Of a stretch of DNA of 64,000 nt, positions 25,294 through 38,200 are shown piece by piece. The number at the start of each line of letters is the position of its first letter. Within the stretch, counting starts at the first letter, position 1. The notes below the pieces were generated by a model, which was not told where the DNA came from, searched no databases, and worked only from the letters and a program-made list of their open reading frames with translations. A program made the translations under genes and the position numbers. This stretch comes from Thuidium tamariscinum (lineage: Eukaryota; Streptophyta; Bryopsida; Hypnales; Thuidiaceae), in NCBI GenBank assembly GCA_947034885.2, contig OX344750.2, forward strand, positions 10,016,553 through 10,080,552, given 5' to 3'.

Positions 25294-25739
25294 GGGTCAA
25301 TTATAATAATTGTATACTACTCACAAATGTCTATTTAGGAACAATTGGGATATTGTCAATCTAAAAATACAAAGTCATTTTATGAGCTTGTACATCAAAG
25401 TGTTGACTGTCTCACCCTTGAAACTTATTGTATTAGCTTCTAATCTACTCCAATGTTCCTCCAATGCAAACTCAAAAACAATCTCCATCAATGCATAGCC
25501 AAAGCACTACTTGTACAAGAAGAAACATTGAGGCCTTAATTTTTCTATTGCACTAAGGATTCTTTAGGGATTGATAGTTCTTCTTAAATTTATTAGAAGT
25601 TCAAAGATTCTCTTTTAGATGTAACTTGTAATTTCCATTTGTCTAAAAGTAAAGAGACACCTTCAAATTATAGTCGATTTCAATTTTGGCTTTCATAATA
25701 ATGGTTTAGGCCACCAAGAAACCTTTTTTCTAAACTTAA

Positions 25740-26649
25740 CCCCTAAAGGACCGAGGCCTTTTTTCTGTCAAAAACTTCTCAAAACTGCCATTTCTGTTGC
25801 ATTCACCCAAGAAAACAAAAAGAATAATTTTTTAAGAATCTAACCGTAGGATCTTGTACTTAACTTGATTGAGATCAGGTGGTAAAAATTTCATGAAGTT
25901 TGACCGTACAGATTGGAAGATATGAGCATTCAAAGTTGGAAATACAAGTTTTTTTGAACTCTGGTTTGCAATTTCAGATGACTTTGATTGGCATTTGTAA
26001 AAAAAAATGCACTATAGACTTTGAATTTATAATTTTTTGTGTTAAAAAATTGAGTGGAGAGTCTAGGAAAAAAATTTCACACAAAAAACACTTGATTTTC
26101 ATTCTTTAAAAAATTGTTAAGTAGATGTAGGTCCAAGATTGAAAGAAAAACTAAATGGTTAATAACTCTAAGATGGGATTGAAATACAATAATCTCAATG
26201 GTGAGATTGTTCTAGCAAGTAAACATAACCTTGTCCAACAATTTTTTTTGAAAAATTGTGAAAATTGCATTCAAAAATGAATCCTATAAGTTATTTTTTT
26301 TTAGATTGCCCGGAAAACAAGATTGTCCATAACTTTCTCATTATAAGTCCAAATAGAATGAATCAAAGCTTTACATGTAGGCAAAAATATATCATTTTAG
26401 AAAAAAAATTAAATTTTTTTTTTTGACTTTTTGCAAAAAGAAAATTCTGCCCGCCGAATGAAAATTTGGGCTTTTTGTGGTATAACTTTTGCTCCCGGTC
26501 ACCAATTGAAATAAAAATTACATTCCCATGAAGCTAATCAGTTTTCCTATCTTATGAGAAAGTTTCAAGAAGATTCATAAAAAATTGAGGTCTACGGAAC
26601 CTGCCCGAACTCCAAATTGTCCCCCGAGGGGACAATGGTCCTTTAGGGG
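25740..26649 (-). mobile_element. CCCCTAAAGG/TTAA element, 910 bp, inverted copy
   Basis: Ends CCCCTAAAGGACCGAGG and GGTCCTTTAGGGG are flanked by TTAA (25736-25739, 26650-26653). It is the reverse complement of 21663-22584 at high identity. It carries an unbroken TTAA near 26105, where the related copy at 13469-15755 has received a second element. Confidence 0.8.
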
Positions 26650-26653
26650 TTAA

Positions 26654-28081
26654 GGTAGACTTATCTAATTCCATCTACTACCCAATTCAATTCCCTAGCT
26701 ATTATGGACCTTAAATGTATTTAGAGATTCATACTTCATTTGGCATAGTTTCATATAACTTGTTCACTTTGAGGAAGTTCAATTGCTCATACCAACCATA
26801 GAAATATGAAAGATGACACACAAACAATTTTTTTTGAAGGCTTTCAATTCTTACATCTTATTAAGTTGTTGACACATTTTATTGTTGCTTGTCTACATTT
26901 GAAGTAGTATTGTCTTGACAAAAAGACCCCCTCTATTGGAATCCAAAATGCTTGCAACTATACAAGGTCTTGAAATGATTTTATTGTATAAATCATAATA
27001 AAATACCATAAATATTGTGATTCATAGTTAACCTTGAAGCTCTCAAATGTCCAATTTCTAGACAATGTACAAATTGAAAATCAAATTTTATTACAACTTA
27101 GATGAAAGTCACCCTAACTTTTAGGGATACTTTATGAAGTTGTTGTCCTATCCAAAGATCAGATTTGGTAATACTAGAGTAAATATTTTTTTTTAATTAC
27201 AAATGCAAAAGCATATTAAGTAGTTGACCAAGCCAAGATTGTATTGACTTTTTATTTAAAGGTGGAATTGCAAAAGTAAGGTCATAGAATCAAAGAACAA
27301 AAAAATTCCAAAAAATCACCATATCAAGAGAACTCCATTTAAAATCCATTCTAACAACCATAAACCCCCAAAATGACAATATTTTGCATATCTTGGAATT
27401 AAGAAGTAATTTATAGCTTTTTCTATTAAAATTTCTAGAAAAATATTGGTAATAGGAATGGTGAATCTAACATAATGGATAGAACCCAAAACTTAAACCC
27501 TACAACTTTTATTTGCATATGAATTCCAAAATATTCTTCCCATACAAATTGTATTTTAGAATGATTTTTCCAAAATTGTCAATTCTGAAGAAGTGGCAGA
27601 ACATTCAATAGTTTGTGGAAAGGCTGCCTTTTCCCTTTGTGAAGTTTGAAACTTTCACCGTCATCCACCACATCAATGGGTTTTTTTTGTTAATCTAAAA
27701 GGTCCTAACTAAATTAACATCAGAAACAATATTTATGTTTACAATAAACTTCACATGATGTGAAGATTGACATAATTGATCACTTGTCTGTTGCCACTTC
27801 GTTGTGCTACATATAGATATTGTATCAATTTTTTTTGACAAAACAAATTTACTCCGTATCTATTAATTTGTACTCTACTATAATTACATTCCAACCCCAT
27901 TCGCTTACTTTGACACATCATGAGACGTGGCCTTATAGCTATAGAATAGTGTGAAATATTCCACACTATTTCATCCATTGGATGCAATGATGTGAAATAT
28001 TCCACATCATTATGTCCACTAGGAGGTAGTTTGTAACACTGCTATTGAATGTTATGGGAGGTGAATTGAGACACTCGGGAG
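26654..28081. other. Spacer with two short palindromes
   Basis: No gene is seen. GTGTGAAATATTCCACAC (27949-27966) and GATGTGAAATATTCCACATC (27990-28009) are near-perfect palindromes about 40 bp apart. A similar GATGTGGCATATTCCACAT occurs upstream of gene 2 near 32009. Confidence 0.45.
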
Positions 28082-28206
28082 TTAACCCCTCACCACCCCA
28101 GGGGACCAAAAGTGTCCTCACACAGTCAAGCAGTCAACTTCAAAGTGCTATAACTTTTGCATCTGATGCCCAAATTCAATAAAACTTGTTGGAAAAGTTG
28201 CATATA

Positions 28207-28551
28207 AGGTAGGAACACCCATAACCGTCACTGCACCTATAACTAGCAAGTAGAGTGCCCTTAAACTGTACCTCAAAACTATCACTCATTCTTAATTTTG
28301 ATTGGTAGACTCTGAATTTTTTAGATTTTGTTGTGAGAATCAAGGTAGATTTACTAGAGTGCGGTATAGGGTGCTCTAGTTAGTTCAACTTTGAAAATTC
28401 ATAGAAATTAGATGCTTTGTCCAAAAATTCTATTTTTTTTTTGAAAATTCATGATTTTCAGTTGCTAATACTGTTAAAATACTTTTATCAGAAAAAGAGA
28501 CCTTTAAGTCTACTGAATTTCTTATTTTGACGGTTATGGGTGTTCCTACCT
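28207..28551. mobile_element. AGGTAGGAACACC MITE, 345 bp, with empty site
   Basis: The ends start AGGTAGGAACACCCATAACC and are exact inverted copies over about 24 bases, with TA on both sides (28205-28206, 28552-28553). The next 360-bp repeat unit shows the unoccupied site: GCATATAGAAGTC around 28909-28918 with one TA. This proves a TA target duplication. Confidence 0.85.
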
Positions 28552-28552
28552 T

Positions 28553-29272
28553 AGAAGTCTAGTTTCTATAGTAAAATTTTCAGATCAATCCAAGTCATAT
28601 TGAATTTTTGTCAGCCAATCAAAGCTTGCAGGTTCAATTTGAGTTCACCAAACTTCATTTTAGGGTTGCAACTTTGGGGGCTTGTATCTTTTTCATTCAA
28701 TGCTTGATTTTAATAAAAAAATTTGGGTTTTGTTTGCCTTGAAGTCTAGTTATTGTGGTAAAATTTTCATGTCAATCCAAGTTGTTTTGAATGTTTGGGA
28801 GCAATTTGAAGTTCAAAATCGTGCCATTTTTGGAGTGCAATGAACTTTGGCGACTTATAACTTCTTTTTACATGGTTCGTTTACAACAATTTTTGTTGGA
28901 AAAGTTGCATATAGAAGTCTAGTTTCTATAGTAAAATTTTCAGATCAATCCAAGTCATATTGAATTTTTGTCAGCCAATCAAAGCTTGCAGGTTCAATTT
29001 GAGTTCACCAAACTGCATTTTAGGGCTGCAACTTTGGGGGCTTGTATCTTTTTCATTCAATGCTTGATTTCAATCAAATTTTTTGGGTTTTGTTTGCCTT
29101 GAAGTCTAGTTATTGTGGTAAAATTTTCATGTCAATCCAAGTTGTTTTGAATGTTTGGGAGCAATTTGAAGTTCAAAATCGTGCCATTTTTGGAGTGCAA
29201 TGAACTTTGGCGACTTATGACTTCTTTTACATGGTTCGTTTACAACAATTTTTGTTGGAAAAGTTGAGCATA
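28553..29272 (+). repeat. 360-bp tandem repeat, two units
   Basis: Units begin AGAAGTCTAGTTTCTATAG at 28553 and 28913 and are nearly identical. Each unit contains a diverged half-length subrepeat (GAAGTCTAGTT...AAAATTTTCA...CAATCCAAGT). A third, degraded start follows at about 29275. Confidence 0.8.
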
Positions 29273-29762
29273 CTAGTCTAGTTTTTGTGGTTCAAATTTC
29301 ATATCAGTCCAAGAACTAAGGAGTGACTAAGAAGCATTTTAGTAAAAAGAGGTTCAGCCATAGATGTGATTTTTTGCTACTTTTTTTACTATTCTTTGAC
29401 ACTTCAAAACAATTTTGCAAACACAATGAGTCAATTTAATGATATTTTCTTTCACCAAAGTGTTTTTCTTTAATTTTTGAATCATTTTGTAGTTTAAAGT
29501 TTTGTTGTAGGTTTAGAAATCAAATTTCACCTCTAAATATGTTTTTAAGAAAATTTCAGCATCTTTTTTCAACACTAAAACATTATAATCTTTCAATCTA
29601 TACGATCAAATTACTCCAAATTTGATCTACAATATTTTTAACATGCACACTACAAGATTGTACAGTTCAGATTTTTATACGTTATTCACATTTAGACTTA
29701 TAACACTTGAAAAATAGGGTTGTTTTCTGACATGGGTTGGGGCTTGGGCGGTGAGGGGTTAA

Positions 29763-30328
29763 AACTGAATTTGATTTACAGTTAAATATGAATTTATGCT
29801 TCAATAATTCTGCAGACCCAACTCCACAAGCATTATCTTACAAGCAATCAAGCATGCATTGCTCTGAGGGAGAATGTATTCAATGAAAAACACTATTTCA
29901 AAACCAAAAAACCAAGAAAACTTGTCAGAGAATCTCTTTAATGTTTGGAATAGAATACAGGGCGGTAGATTGTTGCAGATTTGCAGGTGTTTCCACCCTC
30001 GGGCAGACCCCCAAACCTTCTATTTGCACGCCAGCTGCACCCGTGCATGGCCAAACAGTAACGTACACCAACACTCAGGAGCTTGTGATATATCCTCGAT
30101 TGAGATGTCCAAAATCATTGAGTCTCCACTCTCCCCCCTGATTAAAAAAATCCAGCGAGTAAATGTATCCATGCAATAGAGTGAATCAGTTCGAGTCCAG
30201 AGTTCAGTTGGGGGCGTGCAAACAGTCCTCGGCAGTTCCTACTGGCGCGTCAGGCGCTTCATTACGAGACTCCCACTTATCTTCTGTTCTGCGCGGTCTA
30301 ACTCCAGCGTCACCAGTCTCCCCACTCA
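29763..30328. other. Spacer turning GC-rich, no gene recognised
   Basis: Short open frames at 29874-30179 show no domain that I recognise. The sequence becomes GC-rich after about 30180, next to the GAGCATC elements. Confidence 0.35.
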
Positions 30329-30791
30329 GAGCGTCCCCAGTCCCCACGGGTTGCATGGAGGAGGGGACTCAGTGAGGGGCGCTCAAGTGAGCTGGCCTGG
30401 CCGTGCCGTGTGGTGATCTGTGCCCCACAGCTGCACAGCAAACGCAGCTCGTGAAAAGAAAACACGCACATCACCCCAAAAATGGAGGTTCACACGTCAT
30501 GTGAGCTCTGGTGATATAGTTAACAAGAATTTTTAAAATTTGGTATTCATTTATTGAAGGTGTTTTCTATTCATCCACGCAGTGTAAGAATCATGGGTCA
30601 AATGTTGGAAGTAGTATCCACTGTCATAGTGTGCCGCAAAGGAGATTCACCATTTGGCTGTGTCTTTTGTAAATTTGGCCGGGGACAGCCTCATTGATCC
30701 CCTCCCCGTACCTCCCACAGGGCACAAATGGTGGCCTGGCTCGGCCAATGGCTGAGTTTTAGCCTTTCCCTAAGCTTCCATGGGGATGCTC
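30329..30791. mobile_element. GAGCATC-family element A, 463 bp
   Basis: The left end GAGCGTCCCC follows TCA (30326-30328), and the right end GGGGATGCTC precedes TCA (30792-30794). Length and GC richness match the family member at 42306-42757 (452 bp). The right TCA is shared with the next element. Confidence 0.65.
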
Positions 30792-30794
30792 TCA

Positions 30795-31581
30795 GAGCAT
30801 TCCCACAAGGACATGGCCAGAGCCTCAAACTCGGTATTTGGCCATGTGGAGTCAAAGAAACTTCCCCACGGCACGCAAGAAGAGGCTCAAAATATGCCCG
30901 GGCCCGGCCAAAATTGAAGAAGAGACGGACAATTGGTGAATACTAGCCGTGACTCTCTGTGCGATTTGGCACAATTCCCAAGCTTTGGTTCCATTAATTC
31001 TACACAATTTTCTCCAAAAGACACACTTTTATACTCAGAAAGTGAATGGGGCAGCCTTCATTGATGGAGGATACTTAAATTTGGGGGGAGATTCCTTGTG
31101 TTGCAATAAAATAAGAAAAATTGCCGGGGCCGTGTCCTCCTGGCACTCTGTGTCGCCATAAGGCCAGGGTTTTTTTTCTAGGCAATTAAATGCCCAATTT
31201 CCTCAAAACAAAAAGGGGCAACTTCAGCCTATAGAAAAAAATGAGAAAAAATGTGAAAAAATGCCAAATAGAAATAATAGCCCTCTTCATCATTGCCAAC
31301 ATGCTTCTAAAACCTCATTTCATTTATCATGCAAAGCCAAAATTGCATACTAAAATTACATATTCAAAATTGTATACTTGAAATTTTCCCTCCTTCAATT
31401 AAAGCCCCTAAGTTAAGGAGCTAGTCAACTTAAAACCTTTTTGAAAGGAAGGCCACATCACCATTTGTCCGAAAGCAAAAACAAAAACCCTGCGTGGGGC
31501 ACGTGAGCCAGACATGGCCCGGGTCTCTGGATGAGCCCGAAAGTCCTCACAGTCGGCGTCCCCCAAGCGGTGGGGATGCTC
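30795..31581. mobile_element. GAGCATC-family element B, 787 bp with nested hAT-like insert
   Basis: The left end GAGCATTCCC and right end GGGGATGCTC are flanked by TCA (30792-30794, 31582-31584). Subtracting the insertion at 31165-31492 and its 8-bp duplication leaves about 451 bp, the family size. It abuts element A with only one TCA between them. Confidence 0.7.
31165..31492. mobile_element. hAT-like CAGGG element, 328 bp
   Basis: CAGGGTTTTTTTTC at the left and GCAAAAACAAAAACCCTG at the right are inverted ends. Flanking 8-mers CATAAGGC and CGTGGGGC differ only by A/G transitions, so they may be a decayed 8-bp duplication. The interior is collinear with 61502-61866. Confidence 0.65.
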
Positions 31582-31584
31582 TCA

Positions 31585-32286
31585 CCAGACTTCTCTGCAG
31601 CTGCTTTTTGGGAACGAGGTTAAGTTAGCTCGGTTTCGGAATGAACAATGCAGAAGCTCTTCATTTCAGTAAACACAGGAACATAACTTATTTACAATTC
31701 CACTGACTTGCTTGCTACTTGCTCTCTCGAATCAAAGCGTTGTCAGTTCTCATTATGGCCCCACTGACCCTCTGAGCAGTAACACAAAGCTACAGTGCTG
31801 TGACTTCAGAAAATCATGAGTAATGAATGTCCAGTGGAATAATTCAGGAAAAAAAGGCATGACACGCCATAACATTCAGTAGCATAATTCTGAAAAAAAA
31901 GTCATGACACGCCAAAACATTCAGTAGCATGCCATGCTTCTACAGCTAGCTAGTGACGGTGTGGCATAATCCACACCCGACCAATTAGTTACTGACGAAC
32001 ACAGTTGGATGTGGCATATTCCACATTATCACTGTAGAACGAAGGCTATGTCAACCTTGCTACTTAATGTTATGCGGCTCTGAATTTCCCTTCCTCAGAA
32101 AATTCTTTCCACGCTCTTCCTCTCCAAGGATTCCTCTACAGCTCTCGGTTTCTGCTTACATGCTCCGTTTTCGAGCCTGTTACCCTATGCTTGCAACCAA
32201 CGGCGGAGCCAGGCTGCTCAAATATGTGTTTTGAGAGAGATCTTGGTTTTCTTTAATTTGCAGGGTACCGGTTGTGCAAGAGGGCT
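31585..32286 (+). promoter_or_regulatory. Gene 2 upstream region
   Basis: AACGGCGGAGCCAGGCTGC and the acceptor-like TTTAATTTGCAG before the start codon match the gene 1 leader. Farther upstream are GTGTGGCATAATCCACAC (31968 onward) and GATGTGGCATATTCCACAT (32009 onward) palindromes, and a local duplication of GACACGCC(A/T)(A/T)AACATTCAGTAGC. A TATA box is not evident. Confidence 0.4.
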
Positions 32287-35200
32287 ATGAAAGACTGCGG
32301 ATCATGGCTTCCGGAGAGGATGAACGACCTCTCGGGGGTTTCTGTCGTTTTCAGCACCGTCCTGGCTTACCTTCTGTGGGCAATTGTAAATCGCTGGGTG
32401 CTGCGCAGAGGACGCAAAGGGCCGGTGCAATGGCCCATTCTAGGTACCATGAATTGGCTTCAATTCATCCGTTTCGACTGTCCCTCACTGCATGAATAAT
32501 TTCCCCTTTTTCAATGTGTCTTTAGGTTGTGCAGGCTATCTTCAGTTGGGAAATTGAAGCCATGCTTTGGTTCTGAAGGAACTGAATCTCTGTTTCTGTC
32601 GTCAGTGTAGTCGTTTTGAAAATTTGATCTGGATGGGGTTCGTAATTTGGAGTCTAATTTTTGTGCATATATATGATCACAATTGTTAGGGGCGACGGTG
32701 GAAGTGTTACGAAATTTTCACCAGCTCAACGACTGGACGGTGTCTTATTTCCTGCGAGACGGGCTAACCTTTGTCTCTGAATCGCCGAATGTGAACTTCA
32801 CCCTCACGGCTGACCCTGCTAATGTGGAATACATTCTCAAGACTAACTTTGCGAACTACCCGAAGGTTCGTCGGCTGAATTTGCTGCATTTCCAGTGACC
32901 TTTAATTTTGCACATTTTAGGACTAACTCATTCGTGGCATTGATAGTAATTTGTAGAGCAGTGAGCATGATGCAAATTCTTCTTTTTCAGGTAGTTTCAC
33001 AGGTATACTGTGACTGAGGAGATATGCAGTGTCGCATGTTTTATTCTTTAGTGATCATTTCAATACTTTCCCACGTTGTCACGTCTTACTGCACTGGAGA
33101 AATCCTATATTCCATAGCCGCAATTCCGTAGTATGCAACTTTGGAACTGCTTGTGTATCGTTTGCGTCACACTGAGTAAATTCACAGACTTTACTTGCCT
33201 CAGTGCCCGGTGACGAGTTTCAAAGTTGTTGAATTCGTTGTTAAATTGTTGCTAATCAATTCAGGGGAAATTTTTCCACGAAAATTTTGAGATATTTCTG
33301 GGAGATGGCATTTTCAACGTCGATGGGGAGAGTTGGAAGCAGCAGCGCAAGACGGCTAGCTTTGAATTCGCTTCCCGAAAGCTGCGAGATTTCAGCACTG
33401 TGATCTTTCGAGATTACTCCGTGAAAACGGCGTCTATCATCGCCAACGCTTCCATGAGGCAGCAGCCTCTTGACATGCAGGTCAGTTTCTCGATCATATC
33501 TTTGAGTGAGCTTAGCTCGAGAGTCACCACTGAGTATTAAAAACTAGGAGAAAACATGGATAAGGCATAATGAAATAAAATCTACTTTGTATTATATTAA
33601 GTACACATGGCACGATCCCTGTCACGACTCACGACCGAATGTCAAAAAACGGTCTCGTTTTCATCCAAAATATATTTCATCCAAAACATTTTTCATCCAA
33701 AACATTTTCTCCTAAGTTCAATTGATGTTACACTGTAACAGGTCTATGCTAGTAGTAATAAGCTGCAAAACTCTTAACTACAGAAATATCTGGGGTCAGT
33801 TTGGGGTCAGTTTGGAGATACACTCCAAGAATTTTCTTAAACTATCTCAAGAATGTTGTCTAAATTATGGAAACATTCGAAAGATAGGACTCTTTACGTA
33901 TATCCTGAAGACTACCCCTTCTTCTCAGGTTTTGCCATTTAGAACAAGGGAATGGTCGCGGAGCCTCTGAGTGCACCTTGCAATTGGAATACTTCATGCT
34001 TATGCAAGTTTACTTGTCTCGTCCATTCTCAGTTGCAATTACCCTCAGTGAGCACAAATCTGATGATTTTTTCCGTTCTAACAGACTGGCAAAGCTTCTT
34101 TGATAAGCGTTGGTAGGTTTTCTTCGTCCAAAATCGAAATGATCAAATAACCCCTGAACGCTTAAACCGTGACGCAAACCATCCACAGGGACAAGTATGA
34201 CTGTTCTGAAAAGCACACCTAATTCATTTGAAGGCGCTTCAAGGAATTTCGTGTAATACACCAGTAGAAAGAAGAAAGAAAGCTCTACACGAATCAATCC
34301 AAGTTAGTAAGTTACAATTATTTATTATGACTCTTTGAAGGCGTGATATTATTATCTTTACCTTGAATGAGCACTTTCAAGTAAACCAATGATTTTCTTC
34401 ATGATACTTGGGAGCACATGCCCTGGCATGATTGAGGAGAATCATTGTAATTGCGTTTCGGAAACCACTCTCTCGAAATCCATTACTATTGAGTTTGAAG
34501 AAGCACGACGATTCCAAGGATTTTCTGAGCACTATTTCCTGACCAGAAATCTGACAAACATTTTATGATTGCAATGAGCGTCATCATTACAGGACTTGTT
34601 CATGAGGTTTACTTTGGATTCCATCTTCAAAATCGCGTTCGGGTACGAGATTGACACGCTGAAGCCGGGGCTGCCGGAAGTGCCGTTCGCCAAGGCGTTT
34701 GACATGACAAATGAGGTCACTTCCAAAAGGTTTGCGAATCCCTTCTGGAAGCTGCAGCGAGTTCTCAAAGTGGGCAATGAGGCTGTTGTGGAGGCCAGTG
34801 CAAAGGTGGTGAACGATTTCACGTACAGTGTCATTAAGGCCAGAAAATTGGAGCTGACCTCGAGCAGAACAGGTCTCGGGAAAGAGGATCATCATACTTC
34901 GGTAAGTGCACAGTGATTTACTTTCAAGATTTTCTGTTTCAGAGGTGCGTAGAGTCTTCCCGTATATGATGTGAGGTTTCTGATGTGTGAACATAGCTGA
35001 GGCTTGCAAACATGTGAAGATACAAGACTGCGATCTTCAATATCCACCAGAGAAATCCGAAGTGTTCATAGACACGAAAGAAACTCCAAATGCAAATGAC
35101 AGTTTATACATACTAATAACTAGAATCTTGTCCTTTTTAAAATTTAATTTTTGTTATCTGCACTTTGACCTTGAAGGGTTAGTGTTTGCAATTTTGGTAT

Positions 35201-38200
35201 TACAGGCTTCATCATGTGAAGGAGAGGGATGATTGGTTTGAATGGCCATATTCTGGCAGCTCTAGACACACTGAAATTTTCCAGAATAATGGATACTTGC
35301 ACAGACCTGTTGCAGAGTAACATTGATGAGAAAATGGATTGGATGAAGTATTTTGGATAAAATATTTTGGATGAAAACGTGACTGTCTTTTGACATTGGG
35401 TCGGGACTGGGGTCGGGACCATCTGTACTTAATAGAACTAAATATAATAGAGGAGCATACTTGGTTTACTCTTTCCATTATGAAGTTAATGTGACTTTGT
35501 GTGGTACTCACACAGATAACTAATATTTTGGGTTCATTACATATAGTCCACTTTGGTGGGTTGTGTTCAGTGGCAAGAGTTGTTGTTTCGGACGCTCATT
35601 GAAAAGAAGAGTAGAATTTTGTGAGTTTTGTGAAATACGGAAGTGAAGCTGGAGTGCCATCTATAGTGTGCATAATTGAATAGCTTTAAATGGACTCAGT
35701 AGATCATTCACTAAAAACTCTTTTACTTTACAACCATGTTGCACCGTGTGAGGTTAAAATTATCTTAAAAAACCGTATAACCTTGCAAGGACAAGGCCCT
35801 ATCAATGAGGTAGTCAACCTGACCAAAAATTACTAGATTGAAGGATGAATAGGTGCATTCTTTTTTATTTCTACATTTTTGGGGACTGAATGTCATCCAC
35901 CATACAATTGTAGTCCTCTGCAATGTTTCAGAGTTACCCTTGCAAGGACGAGGTTTGTCACCAGGATTCTCTTTCAATAATTATTAGATTTTTTATTGAT
36001 TTGATGCAGTCTTTCTTTCTATGTGTTGAAGTTATTCAGTGGACGCATTTTTTGTCCAGGGAGTTTCAAGGTTAAGTCCCTAAGAGGTCCTTACATGTCA
36101 GAACAGGTGCCAGTGTGAAATATTTTAGTCAGTTCTACCTTATGCACGTTCCAAACTCTCCATCGTTCTCATGCTGACATACAAATCATCATGCAGGGGA
36201 CAGGCGACCTCTTCACCAGGTTCATGCTCCTGAACGAGGAAGGAGGAGGGCAGCAGTTCACAGACAAGAACTTTCGTGATACTCTTCTGAACTTCATAAT
36301 CGCTGGAAGAGACACCACTGCCGTCACTTTGTCATGGTTTGTGTACATGATGACAGTGCACCCGCATGTTGCGGACAAAATTTTCCAGGAGCTGCTTGCT
36401 CTAGAAACGGAGGTACAAGCGGTGAATACCACTGACAACAAATTTGAGTCTGAGACACTGACTGGGGACAACGATGACTTCAACCAACGATTTGTGCGGT
36501 TCTCGCAGTTGCTCACTTTCGACAGCCTTCTGAAGTTGCATTATCTTCATGCCTGCATCTTGGAGACCTTGCGCCTGTATCCGGCTGTACCCATGGTAAC
36601 TGAATCTCTGCACCCTGATGTACATGTCAACTTTTTGTCACACATTACATGACCTTCAATGGATTTGTTACAATGAAGGGTGAACCACCATGGCTGGTGA
36701 AGTAAGCAGATCTTGGGAAATGGAGTGTTGTTTTCGAGTGATACATGAAGGAGTGGATACCGCGTTGATTTCATCTCAGTCTTTCATCTCTAGGCCCCAT
36801 TGAGATTCCACACAGAAGGGGAGTGCTTGATCTTATGGACCAGCATAGTTTTGCCCTATCTCAAATATTAGAGTCCACTAAATAGTGGCTGAACCGAGAT
36901 AAGAATATCAGGAAATTTCACAGATTGCAATTTCAAACGGGTAATTCAGAAGTAATCAAGTCTTGGAAAATTGATTGTTATGTTTAGAAACTGGAAATTG
37001 GGGAGTAGTGGATACCACTTTTTTTCCATCTCTTCTCATTGTTAGGCCTCATGATGGAGACTCCATACAGAGGGGAGTATTTGATCTTGTGACTGGAATC
37101 AAGTTTGAATCCCCTCTCCATGAAAATTCTAGCGCTCTTGCAGAGATTTCAAACATTAGTCTGTTGCTCAAATTAACTGCTCCGTTCTCACACCACAAGC
37201 CTCGAACTCTGACATCCAAACCCTGGACTTGTGAATGTGTGTACCAGGAGGTGAAAAGTATAGTTGCGGATGACGTTCTTCCTGATGGGACAGTAGTGAA
37301 GAAAGGCAACATGATTGCGTACGTACCGTATGCAATGGGGCGAATGCCTGCTTTATGGGGCCCTGAAGCAACGAAGTTCAAGCCGGAGAGGTGGCTTGTA
37401 GACGGGGTTGTGCAGCCTATGTCTCCCTTCAAATTTCCTGTGTTTCAGGTAAGCCAACCTGTCATTAATTGATTGTCACTTCCATAGTTTGCAAACCTCA
37501 GATGTTATTGCAATGATGTGCAGTCCATCACTTATTAGTAGAACTGTGCATAACATCAAAACTTTGCTCTCATACTCTCAATGAGTCTTACACTCTGGAC
37601 ACTGGTGGCAAGCTGCCTTTCAAGAGCTGGGTTACCACCTCCCTCCTGGTTTTCATGTCGGCACTCCATTTAGACTCAAGATCTGTCTTCTTTGGCTGCT
37701 AGTTGAATTTCCCAAAACTGTAGACATCACTCTCCATGAGGTTAAGTCAGGTCCATCTAGAGCATGGTTGTGGACAAGCAGGAGACCTCCTTTCAGGTGG
37801 AACGACCCATTCCAGTGAGACACAAGTTTGGGAATGAGTGCTGTGAAACACTCGCCACAAGAAGCATGTTGGCTGCAGTGGGGCACTGGGGCTCGGGGAC
37901 CCAAACTTGTGTCTCAGCATAATTATGGATTCTGACCTCAACATGCTAGCTGGGCTCTTGATTTGAGTTGCCTTGCAGTACGTTTTTTTGCATTTTCGAG
38001 GACCTTGTTCCCTGTGAGTTGTTTGGTTCCTGCTTGGTATGGTTCCATGACGATCAATCTTGGGGTGGGCCGTGGACATGGCAATGCAGGCAGGACCTCG
38101 GATTTGCCTTGGAAAGGACTCGGCCATGCTGCAGCTGCGGATGTGTCTTGCTCTTTTATGCCGGTTCTTCAAGTTCCAGCTGGAGCCAGGTTGTGTCGTG

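Larger units (their letters stand above)
28086..29758. mobile_element. CCCCTCACC/TTAA element, 1.67 kb, with tandem repeats
   Basis: Ends CCCCTCACCACCCCAGG and, inverted, CCCCTCACCGCCCAAG lie next to TTAA (28082-28085, 29759-29762). The interior carries two copies of a 360-bp unit (from 28553 and from 28913) and an inserted AGGTAGG-type element. No coding capacity is recognised. Confidence 0.75.

Noticed and set aside
27751..28005. 84-codon reverse frame in spacer
   Set aside because: It consists of palindromic spacer sequence without domain or homologue in the window.
36975..37472. Longer exon 6 of gene 2 starting at the upstream ATG-like codon
   Set aside because: The frame continues through the intron only by chance; genes 1 and 3 have stops there and the acceptor before 37248 is conserved with gene 1.
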